A stretch of 21,259 nucleotides of DNA from Symbiodinium natans (Eukaryota; Sar; Dinophyceae; Suessiales; Symbiodiniaceae). A program made the translations under genes and the position numbers. The DNA is taken from NCBI GenBank assembly GCA_905221605.1, contig CAJNDS010002218.1, forward strand, positions 551,998 to 573,256, in the 5' to 3' direction. Each line of letters starts with the position of its first letter. The stretch's first letter is position 1. Below are positions 1 through 10,700 of the stretch, piece after piece. The notes under the pieces are model-generated. The model searched no databases, was not told the origin of the DNA, and saw only the letters and a program-made list of their open reading frames with translations.

Positions 1-180
1 GGGGCAACCTGGCGAGGGCAAGGTGAAGTATAAACATATACATATATATATATGTCTGGAGTCTCAAAGGAGCGGGGGGCCACTAATGGAGAACTTTGGC
101 AGGGCCCTTCATAGAGAAGGACGACGAAGCATATAGGTGCACGATTCCTGAATTGGCGGCGAGGCCAATTCCCGATACAA
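1..180. other. Left-edge non-repetitive segment
   Basis: The window opens inside a fragment of the minisatellite unit (CAACCTGGCGAGGG), followed by an AT-rich stretch with a short ATATAT run near 40-54 and then unique sequence. An ATG near 96 opens a frame that runs straight into the minisatellite. I see no recognisable protein motif or splice signal and do not call a gene here. Confidence 0.5.
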
Positions 181-685
181 CTGAGGGGCAACCCGGGCAA
201 CCCTGTCACCCTGGCGGGGGCAACCCTGGCGCGGGCAACCCTGGCGGGGGCAACCTTGGCGGGGGCAACCAACCCTGGTGGTGGGGGCAACCCTGGCGGG
301 GGCAAGCGGCGGGGGCAACCCTGACAGGGCAACCCTGACAGGGCCAACCCTCACCCTAGCGGGGGCAACCCTGGCGGGGGCAACCCTGGCGGGGGCAACC
401 CTGGCGGGGGCAACCCTGGTGGGGGCAACCCTGGTGGGCAAACCTGGCGGGGGCAACCCTGGCGGGGGCAACCCTGGCGGGGGCAACCCTGGCCTGGCGG
501 GGGCAACCCTGGCGGGGGCAACCCTGGCGGGGGCAACCCTGACGGGGGCAACCCTGGCGGGGGGCAACCCTGGTGGGGGCAACCCTGGCGGGGGCAACCC
601 TGGCGGGGGCAACCTGGCGGGGGCAACCCTGGCAGTATCCTGGCGGGGGCAACCCTGGCGGGGGCAACCTGGCGAGGGCGCAACA
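181..685. repeat. 15-bp GC-rich minisatellite, about 30 copies
   Basis: Tandem unit GGGGGCAACCCTGGC with variants (CTGGTGG, CTGACGG, CTGACAGG) and several truncated units. Because 15 is a multiple of three, all frames stay open and read as pentapeptides (PGGGN or GATLA on the + strand; LPPPG, VAPAR or CPRQG on the - strand). Small indels near 290-355, 436-450 and 493-500 switch the reading frame without loss of the array, which argues for satellite drift rather than protein constraint. A single unit fragment also starts the window at base 1. Confidence 0.9.
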
Positions 686-877
686 GCTTCTCAGGCCCGA
701 CCTCCCCCGCCGGGGTCGCGCGTCGGGGGTTTAGGGTTAATCCATTATTTCATTGTGCCCTATGGCTAGCAGGGATGCATCAGGTGTGGCAAGCTCGATC
801 TGCTTGGCAAAGCAAGCAGATCTCGAAGCGGTAGCGTTCAGTTGTACCGGCCGCCGCCTGGCGCGGGCGGCCTATGG
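686..877. other. Unique spacer with a perfect hairpin
   Basis: Between the minisatellite and the first telomere-type array. It contains a 10-bp perfect inverted repeat, GATCTGCTTG at 797-806 and CAAGCAGATC at 813-822, with a 6-base loop, and a GC-rich imperfect hairpin near 849-872. No ORF with a recognisable product and no tRNA fold was found. Confidence 0.5.
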
Positions 878-947
878 TTTAGGGTTTAGGGTTTAGGGTT
901 TAGGGTTTAGGGTTTAGGGTTTAGGGTTTAGGGTTTAGGGTTTAGGG
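878..947 (+). repeat. Interstitial telomere array (TTTAGGG)10
   Basis: Ten uninterrupted copies of TTTAGGG on the + strand. Strand here and in later entries marks the strand carrying the G-rich unit. It lies between unique sequences on both sides, so it is not a chromosome end. Confidence 0.97.
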
Positions 948-1500
948 AAGATCCAAGCAGGGTTGAGTTGGGGGAGGTTCCGGGTGAGTTTGTTTTCATG
1001 GCTTTTGTTGCCTTAAATCCTGAACCCTCATCCCAAAAGCTCCCGGCCCTAACCCCTGAACCCTGAACCCTCAACCCTAAACCCTACTTCTACCCGAACC
1101 CTCAACCCTAAGACCCAACCCCAAGGTCCTGACCTCCCCGCCCCCCCGCCCCCCTTCCAAGGAAACCCTTAAGCCCCGACTCTGTGCTCGAGCCAGGAAC
1201 TGGGTTTAGGGTTTAGGACACCAAACCCCCCAAACCCTCCAAACCCACAGGCCCTAAACCTCTCAACAGAGACCCAAGCAGCCCTCAAGCCCTAAACCCT
1301 GAAGCACCTCCAACAAAGCCTTCGCAAGCCTTTGCGCCCCTAAACTCCGAAGCCCTGAACCCGAAATCCCTGAATCCTAAGCCCTGAATCCTCAACCCTT
1401 CGGCTTAGGGTTTGGTGTTTAGGGTTTAGGGTTTAGGGTTTGGGGTTTGGGGTTTAGGGTTTAGGGTTTGGGGTTTGGGGCTTAGGGTTCGGCATCTCGA
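948..1500. repeat. Degenerate telomere-like repeat, C-rich then G-rich
   Basis: About 1014-1400 holds diverged CCCTAAA-type units (ccctgaa, cctcaac, ccctaaac) with a C tract near 1137-1153. From about 1403 to 1490 the orientation flips to TTTAGGG with TTTGGGG variants. No coding stretch was recognised. Copies are strongly diverged compared with the pure arrays. Confidence 0.75.
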
Positions 1501-1705
1501 GTCGACGCATTCACGGCAACGGAGACGTACCCACATGGCTACTGAGTGCAACGACATGAGGAAACTGCTGTACTTGACGTGGGCTTAGGGTCTAGGGTTT
1601 TGGGTTTTAGGCGGTTTAGGGGTTTTAGGGTTATGTTTGAGGGGCTTGGTGTGGGCTTCGCTCGAAACTGTTGTCTCCTTTCAGCCTACGCTGGGGGACC
1701 AGCAG
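1501..1705. other. Unique island then degenerate G-rich repeat; possible intron end
   Basis: 1501-1580 is unique and short. 1582-1640 is degenerate TTTAGGG-type. 1669-1684 is a pyrimidine-rich tract ending in TTTCAG, a plausible 3' splice site environment for the first recognised exon. Upstream exons of the transporter gene should lie in or before this stretch but none could be assigned. Confidence 0.4.
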
Positions 1706-1783
1706 GAACGTTTCACCAACACCCACGAGATTCCGCACAACGTCCATGGAATTCTGCACAGTGCCCTCGAAATTCTGCACAAT
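1706..1783 (+). CDS. ABCA exon 1 (end of extracellular loop)
   Basis: 26 codons, phase 0 to 0. The segment NVHGILHSALEILHN resembles the ABCA pattern just before the second membrane segment, where a His is followed by a hydrophobic stretch and an Asn-rich NllNall motif. Acceptor CAG|G at 1704-1705, donor GCCACG at 1784. An alternative acceptor is TTTCAG at 1681-1684, which would add seven in-frame codons. A further 15-base exon (TALRR, near 1890-1906) might follow but is unsupported. Weaker match than later exons. Confidence 0.5.
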
Positions 1784-4700
1784 GCCACGAATTCCCCAAA
1801 ACCCTGAACCCTAAATCCTAAACTCTAAACCCTAAACCCTAAACCCTGAACCCTAAACCCCATTTTGAAGGTTCTACCAGCAGCTGCACGAGACTGCGCT
1901 GCGACGAGCACTGGGATCTGGTGTTTTGCAGGCCGTGTGGGGCTTGAAAAGTTCCGCAGTGTTCAGGGTTCTGGGGTTTTGGGTTCGGGGGTTTAGGGTT
2001 TAGGGTTTAGGGTTTAGGGTTTTTGGGTTTAGGGTTCAAGAGCAGGTTGCAGCGTTTAGGGGGATTAAACGGCTATTTTCCTGGTTTAGAAAACGGTTTG
2101 CGGGTTTAGGGTTTCGAAGCGGCTTGAGAATTAGGCTCGGCCCTACAGCCTTTTAAGGGTTTGGGCGGCTAGGGTTTAGGGTCTGGGCCTTAGGGCCCTC
2201 AGCCTAGAAACCCTAAACCCTAAACCCTAAACCCTAAACCCTAAACCCTAAACCCTAAACCCTAAACCCTAAACCCTAAACCCTAAACCCTAAACCCTAA
2301 ACCCTAAACGTCATCACGCCCGGAAGGAGTCCAAGATCAAAGTCAGCAACCAGCCGTTCCCGCTGACCAGCAGCCAGAAGCAGCTGACGAACACGCAGAC
2401 AAGCTTGTCGGGGACTCAACGGCCGACCTCAGATGCATTCCATGCCCTAAACCCTAAACCCTAAACCCTAAACCCTAAACCCTAAACCCTAAACCCTAAA
2501 CCTTAAACTCCCCATGCCCTTTTTTCTGGGCCACCTGTGCAGGGCCTCAAGATTCACGTGCAGGGCTTAGGGCTAATGTCAATTCATCTGCTCAGAGGCT
2601 TCGAGGGTTTTGGGCAGGCACCCCTCGAAAGTGGGAAACAAGCCATGCTCTCTGTGGTAACCGCCTGGGTTTAGGGCGAAGGGGTGGTTCTTCACGAATG
2701 GAGTCACCCCAACACGCAAAACTCCTCAAAATCCCACCCCTGACTCTCCCTCTCTGTGGACCCGAGCTTAGTTCGCCGCGAAGACATGCGAAATCCTGCG
2801 GACTCTCGCGCCGAACACCTTAACCTTAACCCCAAACCCTAAACCCTAAACCCTGGAGTCTTTGGGGCTTAGGAAGAATGAGATCCACCACCTGCGAAAA
2901 TGGAAGCCTAAGCCCGAAACCCGGTCGACCCTAAACGCTAATCCCTAAACCCTAAACCCTAAACCCTAAACCCTAGGTAAACCGCACACCCTAAACCCCA
3001 AACCCCAAATCTCATGCCAGAAACACGGGTGAAGCAGGACATGTACTTTTCAGATCCGTCCTTGGCTTACACATTGTCAAGGACCTCCTAAACCCTAAAC
3101 CCTAAACCCTAAACCCTAAACCCTAAACCCTAAACCCTAAACCCTAAACCCTAAACCCTAAACCCTAAACCCTAAACCCTAAACCCTAAACCCCCCTGGA
3201 TGGAACCAAGTGGCCTTCGAACCTGAGGGTCATGAAGCGCCTTGTCCATCTGTATGCCTGGTACACGGCCATGACAAGAGCGTTGGCCGAGTCCAAGTCG
3301 GACAGGGTTCGGGCCCTGCACCACATGGCGCTAACAGTGTCCATCCGCGTCTACCACCACTCCGGACCCCAAACCCAAATCCCAAACCCCAAACGCCAAA
3401 CCCCAAACCCCAAACCCCAAACCCCAAACCCCAAACCCCAAACCCCTACGCCCTAAACCCTAAAGCCTAAACCCTAAACCCTAAACCCTAAACCCCTGCA
3501 CCCTACACCCTACACCCTACACCCTACACCCTAAACCCTAAACCCTAAACCCTAGACCCTAAACCCTAAACCCCAACAATCGTGCGGAGGAACCTCGCAC
3601 TGGGCTTTGCCTTCATCCCGGCCTCGGTGGGGGCGCAGCTGGGCTTCCTTCTTTTTGGGCGGGCGTGAGGGTTTAGGGTTTAGGGTTTAGGGTTTTGGGT
3701 TTTGGGTTTTGGGGTTAGGGTTCAGGGCTTTTGGGGGCCTTTAGGGGCTTTGGGCTGTTTCGGTCCTGGGCTTAGTGTCTTGGCAGCCCAGTGATACCCT
3801 TTACCCTTTTTTGGTTCTGGGTTTAGGGTTTAGGGTTTGGGGTTTAGGGTTTAGGGTTTAGGTTTAGGGTTTAGGGTTTAGGGTTTAGGGTTTAGGGTTT
3901 AGGGTTTAGGGTTTAGGGTTTAGGGTTTAGGGTTTAGGGTAACCAACCCCAAAAAGGGGTGCCCTTATTGTAATATGGTAACTGGGCTACTAAGTAGTGT
4001 TGAGAGGAGAGCTTTGGGGGTGTAGGGTTCATGGAAGTCAATCCCAACCCGCAGTGTACTTGGAGGTTCATGGTACTTATGAACCAATGGTACCTGTACT
4101 TATAACTGTACTTCTAACCATATTCGGGCACCTAAGGGGCTTCTAAGTGGGTTCAAGTACAGTTCGAATTGGTTCATAAGTATCATGAACCTCCAAGTTT
4201 TGGAGGCCAGAAGTGCTTTTAGGGTTGTGGGACTTGGGCTTAGGGTTTACGGCTGCAGGTGTAGGGGGTCTGAGGCTTCGCTTGGGGTGGGGTAGATGGG
4301 TCCAAGAAAGATCTTCAGGTAAAGGTGTATTGTTGAGGGCTTAGTACAAGCCCCTTAAGTGCACTAATGTTATAAGTACAGTTCTAAGTACAGTTATAAT
4401 TGGTTAGTAAGTACCAAGTAAGGGTTTCGTGTTGAGGGCTTGGGCTTGGGAATGACGGTTAACCCCAAGCAGTGTTCTGATTTGGGCAGAGCGATGTCAC
4501 ATGGCCAGTTCAAAAAAGGTTGGCCCCCCCCTTTTGGGTACCCTAAATATTAGGGGCCGCCTCACAATAGTGCCACCGCACAAATTAGAGAAGTGACCAT
4601 GTGTTCTTCATGCGCTTGGAAGGTTGGGCCAGCCACGCCACAAGAAGCCTAAACCTTACACTGCAAACCCTAACCCTCGACCCTAGACCCTAACCCTCAA

Positions 4701-7700
4701 GCCTCAACCCCAAACCCCAAACCCTAAATTCGTGGAGTTGCTGAAGCTGAGGTTCATCGTGCTGGAGAGGGAGACGGGGAGCAAACACCTGCAGGCAGAG
4801 GGTTCGGGGAGTTGAAATGCTGGAAGGGCTTGCAGGGTCTAGGGGTTGGGGGTTTAGGGTTTAGGGTTTAGGGTGTTTGGGTTTAGGGTTTAGGGTTTTG
4901 TGGTTTGGGGTTTGGGGATTTTGAACTTAGAGGTCTAACTGAAAGCTCCAATAACCGAAGCACCTCTTTTTTTGGGTTCCTGCCTGCGGCTAACCCTTGA
5001 CCCACGAACCCTACATTGCAATCATAGGGTTTAGGGTTTTAGGGTTTAGGGTCTAGGGTTTAGGATTTAGGGTTTAGGGTTTAGGGTCCTATACTGGTAT
5101 AACCCTTAAGGAGGTACGTATCACAAACGCTTTGAGGTTCTTTCAGTGAGCAGTGCAGATAGCTGGATGTGGTGGCCGAGTCTTTGGGGGGAGGAGGTCT
5201 CACGCTTTCAGGCTACACAATCTGACACCCCAAGACCCTAAAGCCAGAAACCCCATCATTCTAACCTTCTTGCGCCCTAAGCCCTAAACCCTAACCCCCC
5301 AAAGCGCTACAGCCTCAGAGCCCTAAGCCCTAAAACGGTCACCTTCTGGAAGCCTCTTTTCAAGGGGTCCTCCGAGGCTTGGGTTCCGGATTTCCGGGTC
5401 CCTAAACCCTAAACCCTAAACCCTAAACCCTAAACCCTAAACCCTAAACCCTAGACCCTAGACCCTAAACCCTAAACCCTAAACCCTAAACCCTAAACCC
5501 TAAACCCTAAACCCTAAACCCTAAAACCCTAAACCCTAAGCCCTAAACCCTCAACCCTAAACCCGAGACCCTGAAACCTAAACCTTATAATTGTTTTACC
5601 CACTCTACCCATTGGCCTCGCGAGCCTTTGGAATCTTGTCAAGAGGCGTAGAGCCGAACTACCGAATTAGGTCGAATTCAAATCTGATCTGCTTGGGAAA
5701 CTCAAAGTCCCTCCCACAACCTGAACCTTATAACACCCTAAACCCTAAACCCTAATGCCCTATGCCCTAAACCCTAAACCCTAAACCCATAAAACCCTAA
5801 AACCCTAAAACCCTAAAACCCTAAAACCCTAAAACCCTAAAACCCTAAAACCCTAAAACCCTAAAACCCTAAAACCCTAAAACCCTAAAACCCTAAAACC
5901 CTAAAACCCTAAAACCCTAAAACCCTAAAACCCTAAAACCCTAAAACCCTAAAACCCAAAACCCTAAAACCCTAAAACCCCAAGCCCTAAACTCCTAAAC
6001 CCGAAACAGGGGCCTCCGCCCGCGCGGCTGAGGTCATTAGCGGCGTGAACTTTGTGTCCTACTGGGCCTCGACGTGGATTTGGGCCCCTTGGCCTGAAGT
6101 TGCAACATCATGGGGGCTTAGGGTTTATGAGGGTTTTGACTAGCCCTACACCCTAAACCCTAAACCCTAAACCCTGAACCCTGAACCCTAAACCCTAAAC
6201 CCTAAACTTGTCTGCAGGTCGAGCGCTCAGTGAGACCCTGCAACAAAGCCCCAGGCGGGCGACCGAGCTGGGCTCCAGGCTGGCTTACCCTCTCTCCAGG
6301 CACAGGCCGAGTCAGCAGGTGTCACTGTATCATTACCCTAAACCCCATGCTGTCCGCGCACATTCTTCGGTCCTGCATTGGAGGCCATTGGACGGCCTGA
6401 AGGCTGTAATACTGGCTGTGAGCCTGGCCTCCTGGGCCTGCCTCCTGTGTTAACCCTGCCTCCCTGCCCTTAGCCCTTCGCGCCAACCCAAGTTGTCCGC
6501 AGTTCACTGTTTGTCCTGTTCCCTGGCTCCGGGTTCCTGGCCTTAGCCCCTTCGCGCCAAGCAAGCTGTCCGCCACTGTCTTCCGCCCTCCCTGGCCTGA
6601 GCCCCTTCGCGCCAACCCAAGCCGTCCGCACAGTATCCTGCCTCCCTGGCCTTGGCCCCTTTGCGTCTGCGCACTCGGCAGGCAGGGCTGTTGCCTCCCT
6701 GCCCTTGTCCCGGCCCTGCTGCAGCTTTGTGCCTGGTCCACGCACCTTGTGGAGGTACCCAAAAGGGCGTGAATGCTGACTCATGTGAGGCTGTGTATAA
6801 AAAATAGAAGAAGGTCTTAGCTCCTTGAGAGTTGTAAGTGGGCGGTCTTGGGGTGGGTAGGTCTGCAGACTACTGCGCGCTCTCCAAGCGCGCTTCCGCC
6901 TGGCACGCCCTAAACCCTCAATCCTAAACCCTAAACCCCAAACCCTAAATCCTAAACCCTCTACCCTAAAACCCTATCCGCCCTTACGTAAATAACCCAG
7001 GACATCCTGAACTACATGGTGGCCGCCCTGGCATCCATCCTGCTGATCGCCCTCTTCGGCGTCGACTCGCCGCTTGCGCTTCGTAGGGTTTAGGGTTTAG
7101 GGTTTAGGGTTTAGGGTTTAGGGTTTAGGGTCATGGGTAAAGGGTAAAAGGGTAAAAGGGTACAAAGGGTTGAGGGTTTAATGTTAGGGTCCCTTTAATA
7201 ACCCCCCCCCCCCCAACTCTTGTTTTGGTCCCCGGGGTTTGGAGGGGTGGAAACAAAGACGGGGTGCCAATAATCAATTCTGGGGGTCTGGGGGTCTGGG
7301 GGTCTGGGGGGGGGGTCAGCTGTCAGGGTCTGCAATGGAACTCTTAAGCGATTCTCAGTAAAATTTTCAATTCCAGGCCGGAAAAATTTTAGAATTACCA
7401 CCCTTTATTATTATCACCGCACCCCCCTATATAGACTTGTTTACATACATCGGCCCGAAAACCTCCCGTAATGGAAAGTAGTCTTCGGCTGGACCCCTCT
7501 GGCCCGGCGAATTTTAGTATTACCACCCCATGTATAAATGGGACTCTCACATTAGGGTTTAGGGTTAGGTGGGGAGGGGGGGGATGAGGGGGGTAGGGGG
7601 ATTCAGGGTTTTTTTTCAGGGTTTTGCGGAGGTTTCGGGGCCATATTTAGGGATTGGGGGTACTTCACGGTTGAGGGGTTTATGTGGGGGGTTTAGGAAG

Positions 7701-10700
7701 TTTAGGGCTGACGTAGGGGTTTACTTGGAGGTTCATGGTACTTACTATCCGATTATGACTGTACTTCTAACTGTACTTCTCACCATATAAGGGCACTTAA
7801 GGAGCTTACAAGTGGGTTGCAACTACAGTTTTATTTGGTCAATAAGTACCATGAGCCCCCCCAAGTAGGCAGGTTTTTGTTTTGAGGGTTTAAGTCTAGG
7901 GTTTCGGGCGTGAGGGCAAAGTTAACGGGTCAGGGTTGAAAGGGTTTAGTGGTTCAGGGTTTTGAATAGCCAGTGAATAGCCAAAAAAAGCCCCCCCCCC
8001 TCTATCCCAGAGCCTACTTGAAACCCTTAACCCTACGCACCAAACCCTGATGCCTAATTCAACCGCCCGACTGACTAACCCTAAACCCTAAACCCTAAAC
8101 CCTAAACCCTAAACCCTAAACCCTAAACCCTAAACCCTAAACCCTAAACCCTAAACCCTAAACCCTAAACCCTAAACCTTGCACCCCAAGCTTCAGGCTC
8201 GTTAGCGCCGACGTGCTGCCATGGACGAGCCTTTGCGCAGCTCAGCTTCGCAAGCAGGGTTTAGGACTTCAGTTTTTTTTTTTTTTTTGGGGGGGGGGGT
8301 ATGGGTTTTTGTTTAAGTTCTTACGGTTTTGGTTTTTTTTGTTTTATGGGTTTTTGGGGTGTTTAGGGTTTTTGGGGGGTTTTGGGGTGTTTGGGGTGTT
8401 TGGGGGTTTTTGGGGGTTTTGGGGGTTTTGGGGGTTTTGGGGGTTTTGGGGGTTTTGGGGGTTTTGGGGTGTTTGGGGTGTTTGGGGTGTTTGGGGTGTT
8501 TAGGGCCAAGAGGTCAGGATTTAGGGCAAGGAGGCGACAGAATCGGGTGGATGTTCCTGAAAATGACAGCATGCAACCTCATTCCCCAAAATGCTAAGGG
8601 TCTGGAGGGTCGAGGTGAAAAAAAAAAGCATCGCGTGCCAATCTAACCCTAAGGGTCCATGTACCGAATTATGGAATACTTGGGCCTTAAAGTACTTCCT
8701 ATATAAGGACCTTTGGGTCTATATAATAATAAGGTACATGGACCCTTAGGGTAAGTGTGGGCTTGATAACGGAGTTTTCGGGGCCTCCTGGTTGTCACGG
8801 TGAAAGTACATTGTGTTGCAGTCGCCCGTCGTGACGAACCGTGCTCTCGCCACCATCCGGCGTATGTTGCATGGTCGAAATCGCTCTCCTCCTTTAACCC
8901 TAAACCCTAAACCCTAAACCCTAAACCCGAAACCCTAAACCCTTTGGTCCCCTGCGTAGTCTCATGCCTCAGTCAGAGTCATCCTGTGAACATGTGGCGG
9001 GGATGTACTTTCCTGCCCTCTCGGGCTCTGGGAGGGCTTCGCTTCATGCATCCGCTCCCCCTAAACCCTATAAACCCTAAAGCCTAAACCCCAAACCCCA
9101 AACCCCAAACCCTAAACCCTAAACCCTAAACCCTAAACCCTAAACCCTAAACCCTAAACCCTAAACCCTAAACCCTAAACCCTAAACCCTAAACCCTAAA
9201 CCCTAAACCCTAAACCCTAAACCCTAAACCCTAAACCCTAACCCTACACCCTAAACCCTAAACCCTAAACCCTAAACCCTAAACCCTAAACCCTAAACCC
9301 TAAACCCTAAACCCTAAACCCTAAACCCTAAACCCTAAACCCTAAACCCTAAACCCTAAACCCAACCCAAGCAATCGCTATCCCGCCTTTTTCGGGTTTA
9401 TGGTTCTGGGGAAGTAGGAGGGTGCGACTAATGCTTTGCGTTCTGCATCATGCATTGAAGGCCTGGTGGGCGCGCGGCGAGGTGCTTTCTGTTGGTTTTT
9501 GCGCGATGGTGCCGCCGAGTTCCCCTGAACCCAAAATCCCTAAACCCTAAACCCCAAACCCTAACCCTAAACTCTAAGTCCTAAACGAGGTGCTGATGTA
9601 TGGTGTCAGCTGCAGCTCTTTCACCTACATGCGCCTTGGCTAGGGGATGTAGGGGGTGTAGGGTTTAGGGTTTAGGGGGGATGAATGGGTTGAGACAAGT
9701 TGGCTTGGAGGCCTGAATCTTTCAGGCAGAGTATTGACAAGAATCTTCCCCTAACTCCTAAACCCGGACCCCTAAACCCTAAACCCTAAATCCTGAACCC
9801 TAAGCCCTAAACCCTTACGGTGTTCAGCGGTCTGCGGTGCAAGGTCTTGAATGTCCAGTGAAGGGTGTATACTTTGCAATATTCGCTGCAGGCTTACGGG
9901 CGGAATTCGTGGTTTTCGCCGTATTCATCCTCCGACAACGTGAGTTCTGCAACTGCCGCTCGAAATCCCTACATCCCATCAACTCTACATGGCCCCGGGT
10001 TTTAGGGTTTGTGGTTGAGGGTTTAGGGTTTAGGGTTTAGGGTTTAGGGTTTAGGGTTTTAGGGTTTAGCGTTTAGGGTTTAGGGTTTAGGGCGGCTGCC
10101 CAGTGGTGCCCTGATGGCCTAGGTTTCCATTTTAACCCCCCCCCCCCTTACGAACAAAAGGATGTCCTTTTCTTTTCTTGTCTTCGGCTGTTGGGCAACC
10201 AAGTAACAATCCCTAAACCCTAATCCGTAAACCCTAAACCTAAGCCAACTGGAGGCTCTCGTTCCTTTTCCGCTCCCACACAGCAGCACAGAATGTTCTG
10301 CTGATCGTCTACCTGCTCCTGGGACAGCAGGACTTGGTAGCCTAGACTTAGAGTTTCATTGTAAGGTGTAGGGTTTAGGGTTTAGAGTTTAGGGTTTGGA
10401 GTTTAAGGTTTAGGGTTTAGGGTTGAGGGGTTGGGCCAGCAGAAGGGCTTAGGGTTAAGGGGTTCAGGATTTAGAGTTTAGGGATTTGTGCTTAGGGGCC
10501 GAGGCTCCCAGTGACCGGGGCAATTTTTTTAGACAGGACGAGCTTGCCAAATAGCTTGCAGCGTATGTATTGGGACGTTCCGGCTTCTCCTAACAGTCCT
10601 AGCAGTCCTTAAGAGGGATCAGAGTACCCGTCATTAGAATCCCTATTCAGGACTGTTAGTATACCAAGGAGGAACATCCCAACCCCACAACCCCACAACC

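Larger units (their letters stand above)
3635..4751. repeat. Intron: TTTAGGG block, MITE-like centre, CCCTAAA block
   Basis: TTTAGGG-oriented repeat at 3669-3712 and 3822-3939, unique centre with an inverted-repeat element (4058-4198) and a related fragment (4341-4421), then CCCTAAA-type at about 4645-4730 just before exon 5. A shorter unique patch with a poly-C run lies near 4500-4640. Confidence 0.85.
7072..8196. repeat. Intron: TTTAGGG block, unique and MITE centre, CCCTAAA block
   Basis: TTTAGGG array at 7085-7131; unique sequence with a C14 run (7201-7214) and a repeated GGTCTGGG run near 7280-7310; degenerate G-rich repeat 7553-7710; MITE at 7722-7867; G-rich 7868-7960; then a pure (CCCTAAA)14 at 8079-8176, 20 bases before exon 8. 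Confidence 0.85.
8237..9589. repeat. Longest intron: T/G-rich tract, MITE, CCCTAAA arrays
   Basis: G/T-rich simple repeat 8256-8510; unique 8511-8645; inverted-repeat element 8646-8752; unique 8753-8895; CCCTAAA at 8895-8942; CCCTAAA from 9060 with a long pure part at 9110-9360; unique 9363-9530; CCCTAAA-type 9531-9586 touching exon 9. I saw no confident exon in the unique parts. Confidence 0.8.

Noticed and set aside
96-769. Long ORFs on both strands (80 to 167 codons) across the left end
   Set aside because: They are translations of the 15-bp minisatellite; both strands are open at once and the frame shifts within the array.
797-822. tRNA or small structured RNA gene at the GATCTGCTTG hairpin
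   Set aside because: Only one stem is present; no cloverleaf, box A or box B pattern, and no T-loop motif at the right distance.
878-947. Real chromosome end
   Set aside because: TTTAGGG and CCCTAAA arrays occur in both orientations throughout, with unique DNA and exons on both sides.
6322-6784. Minus-strand ORFs of 146 and 104 codons
   Set aside because: They overlap in different frames, follow a degenerate tandem repeat, lie inside a transporter intron and show no known domain.
8213-8646. Overlapping ORFs rich in GFGGF, GVLGVL or PKPPK
   Set aside because: They come from the T/G simple repeat, open on both strands, with no domain.
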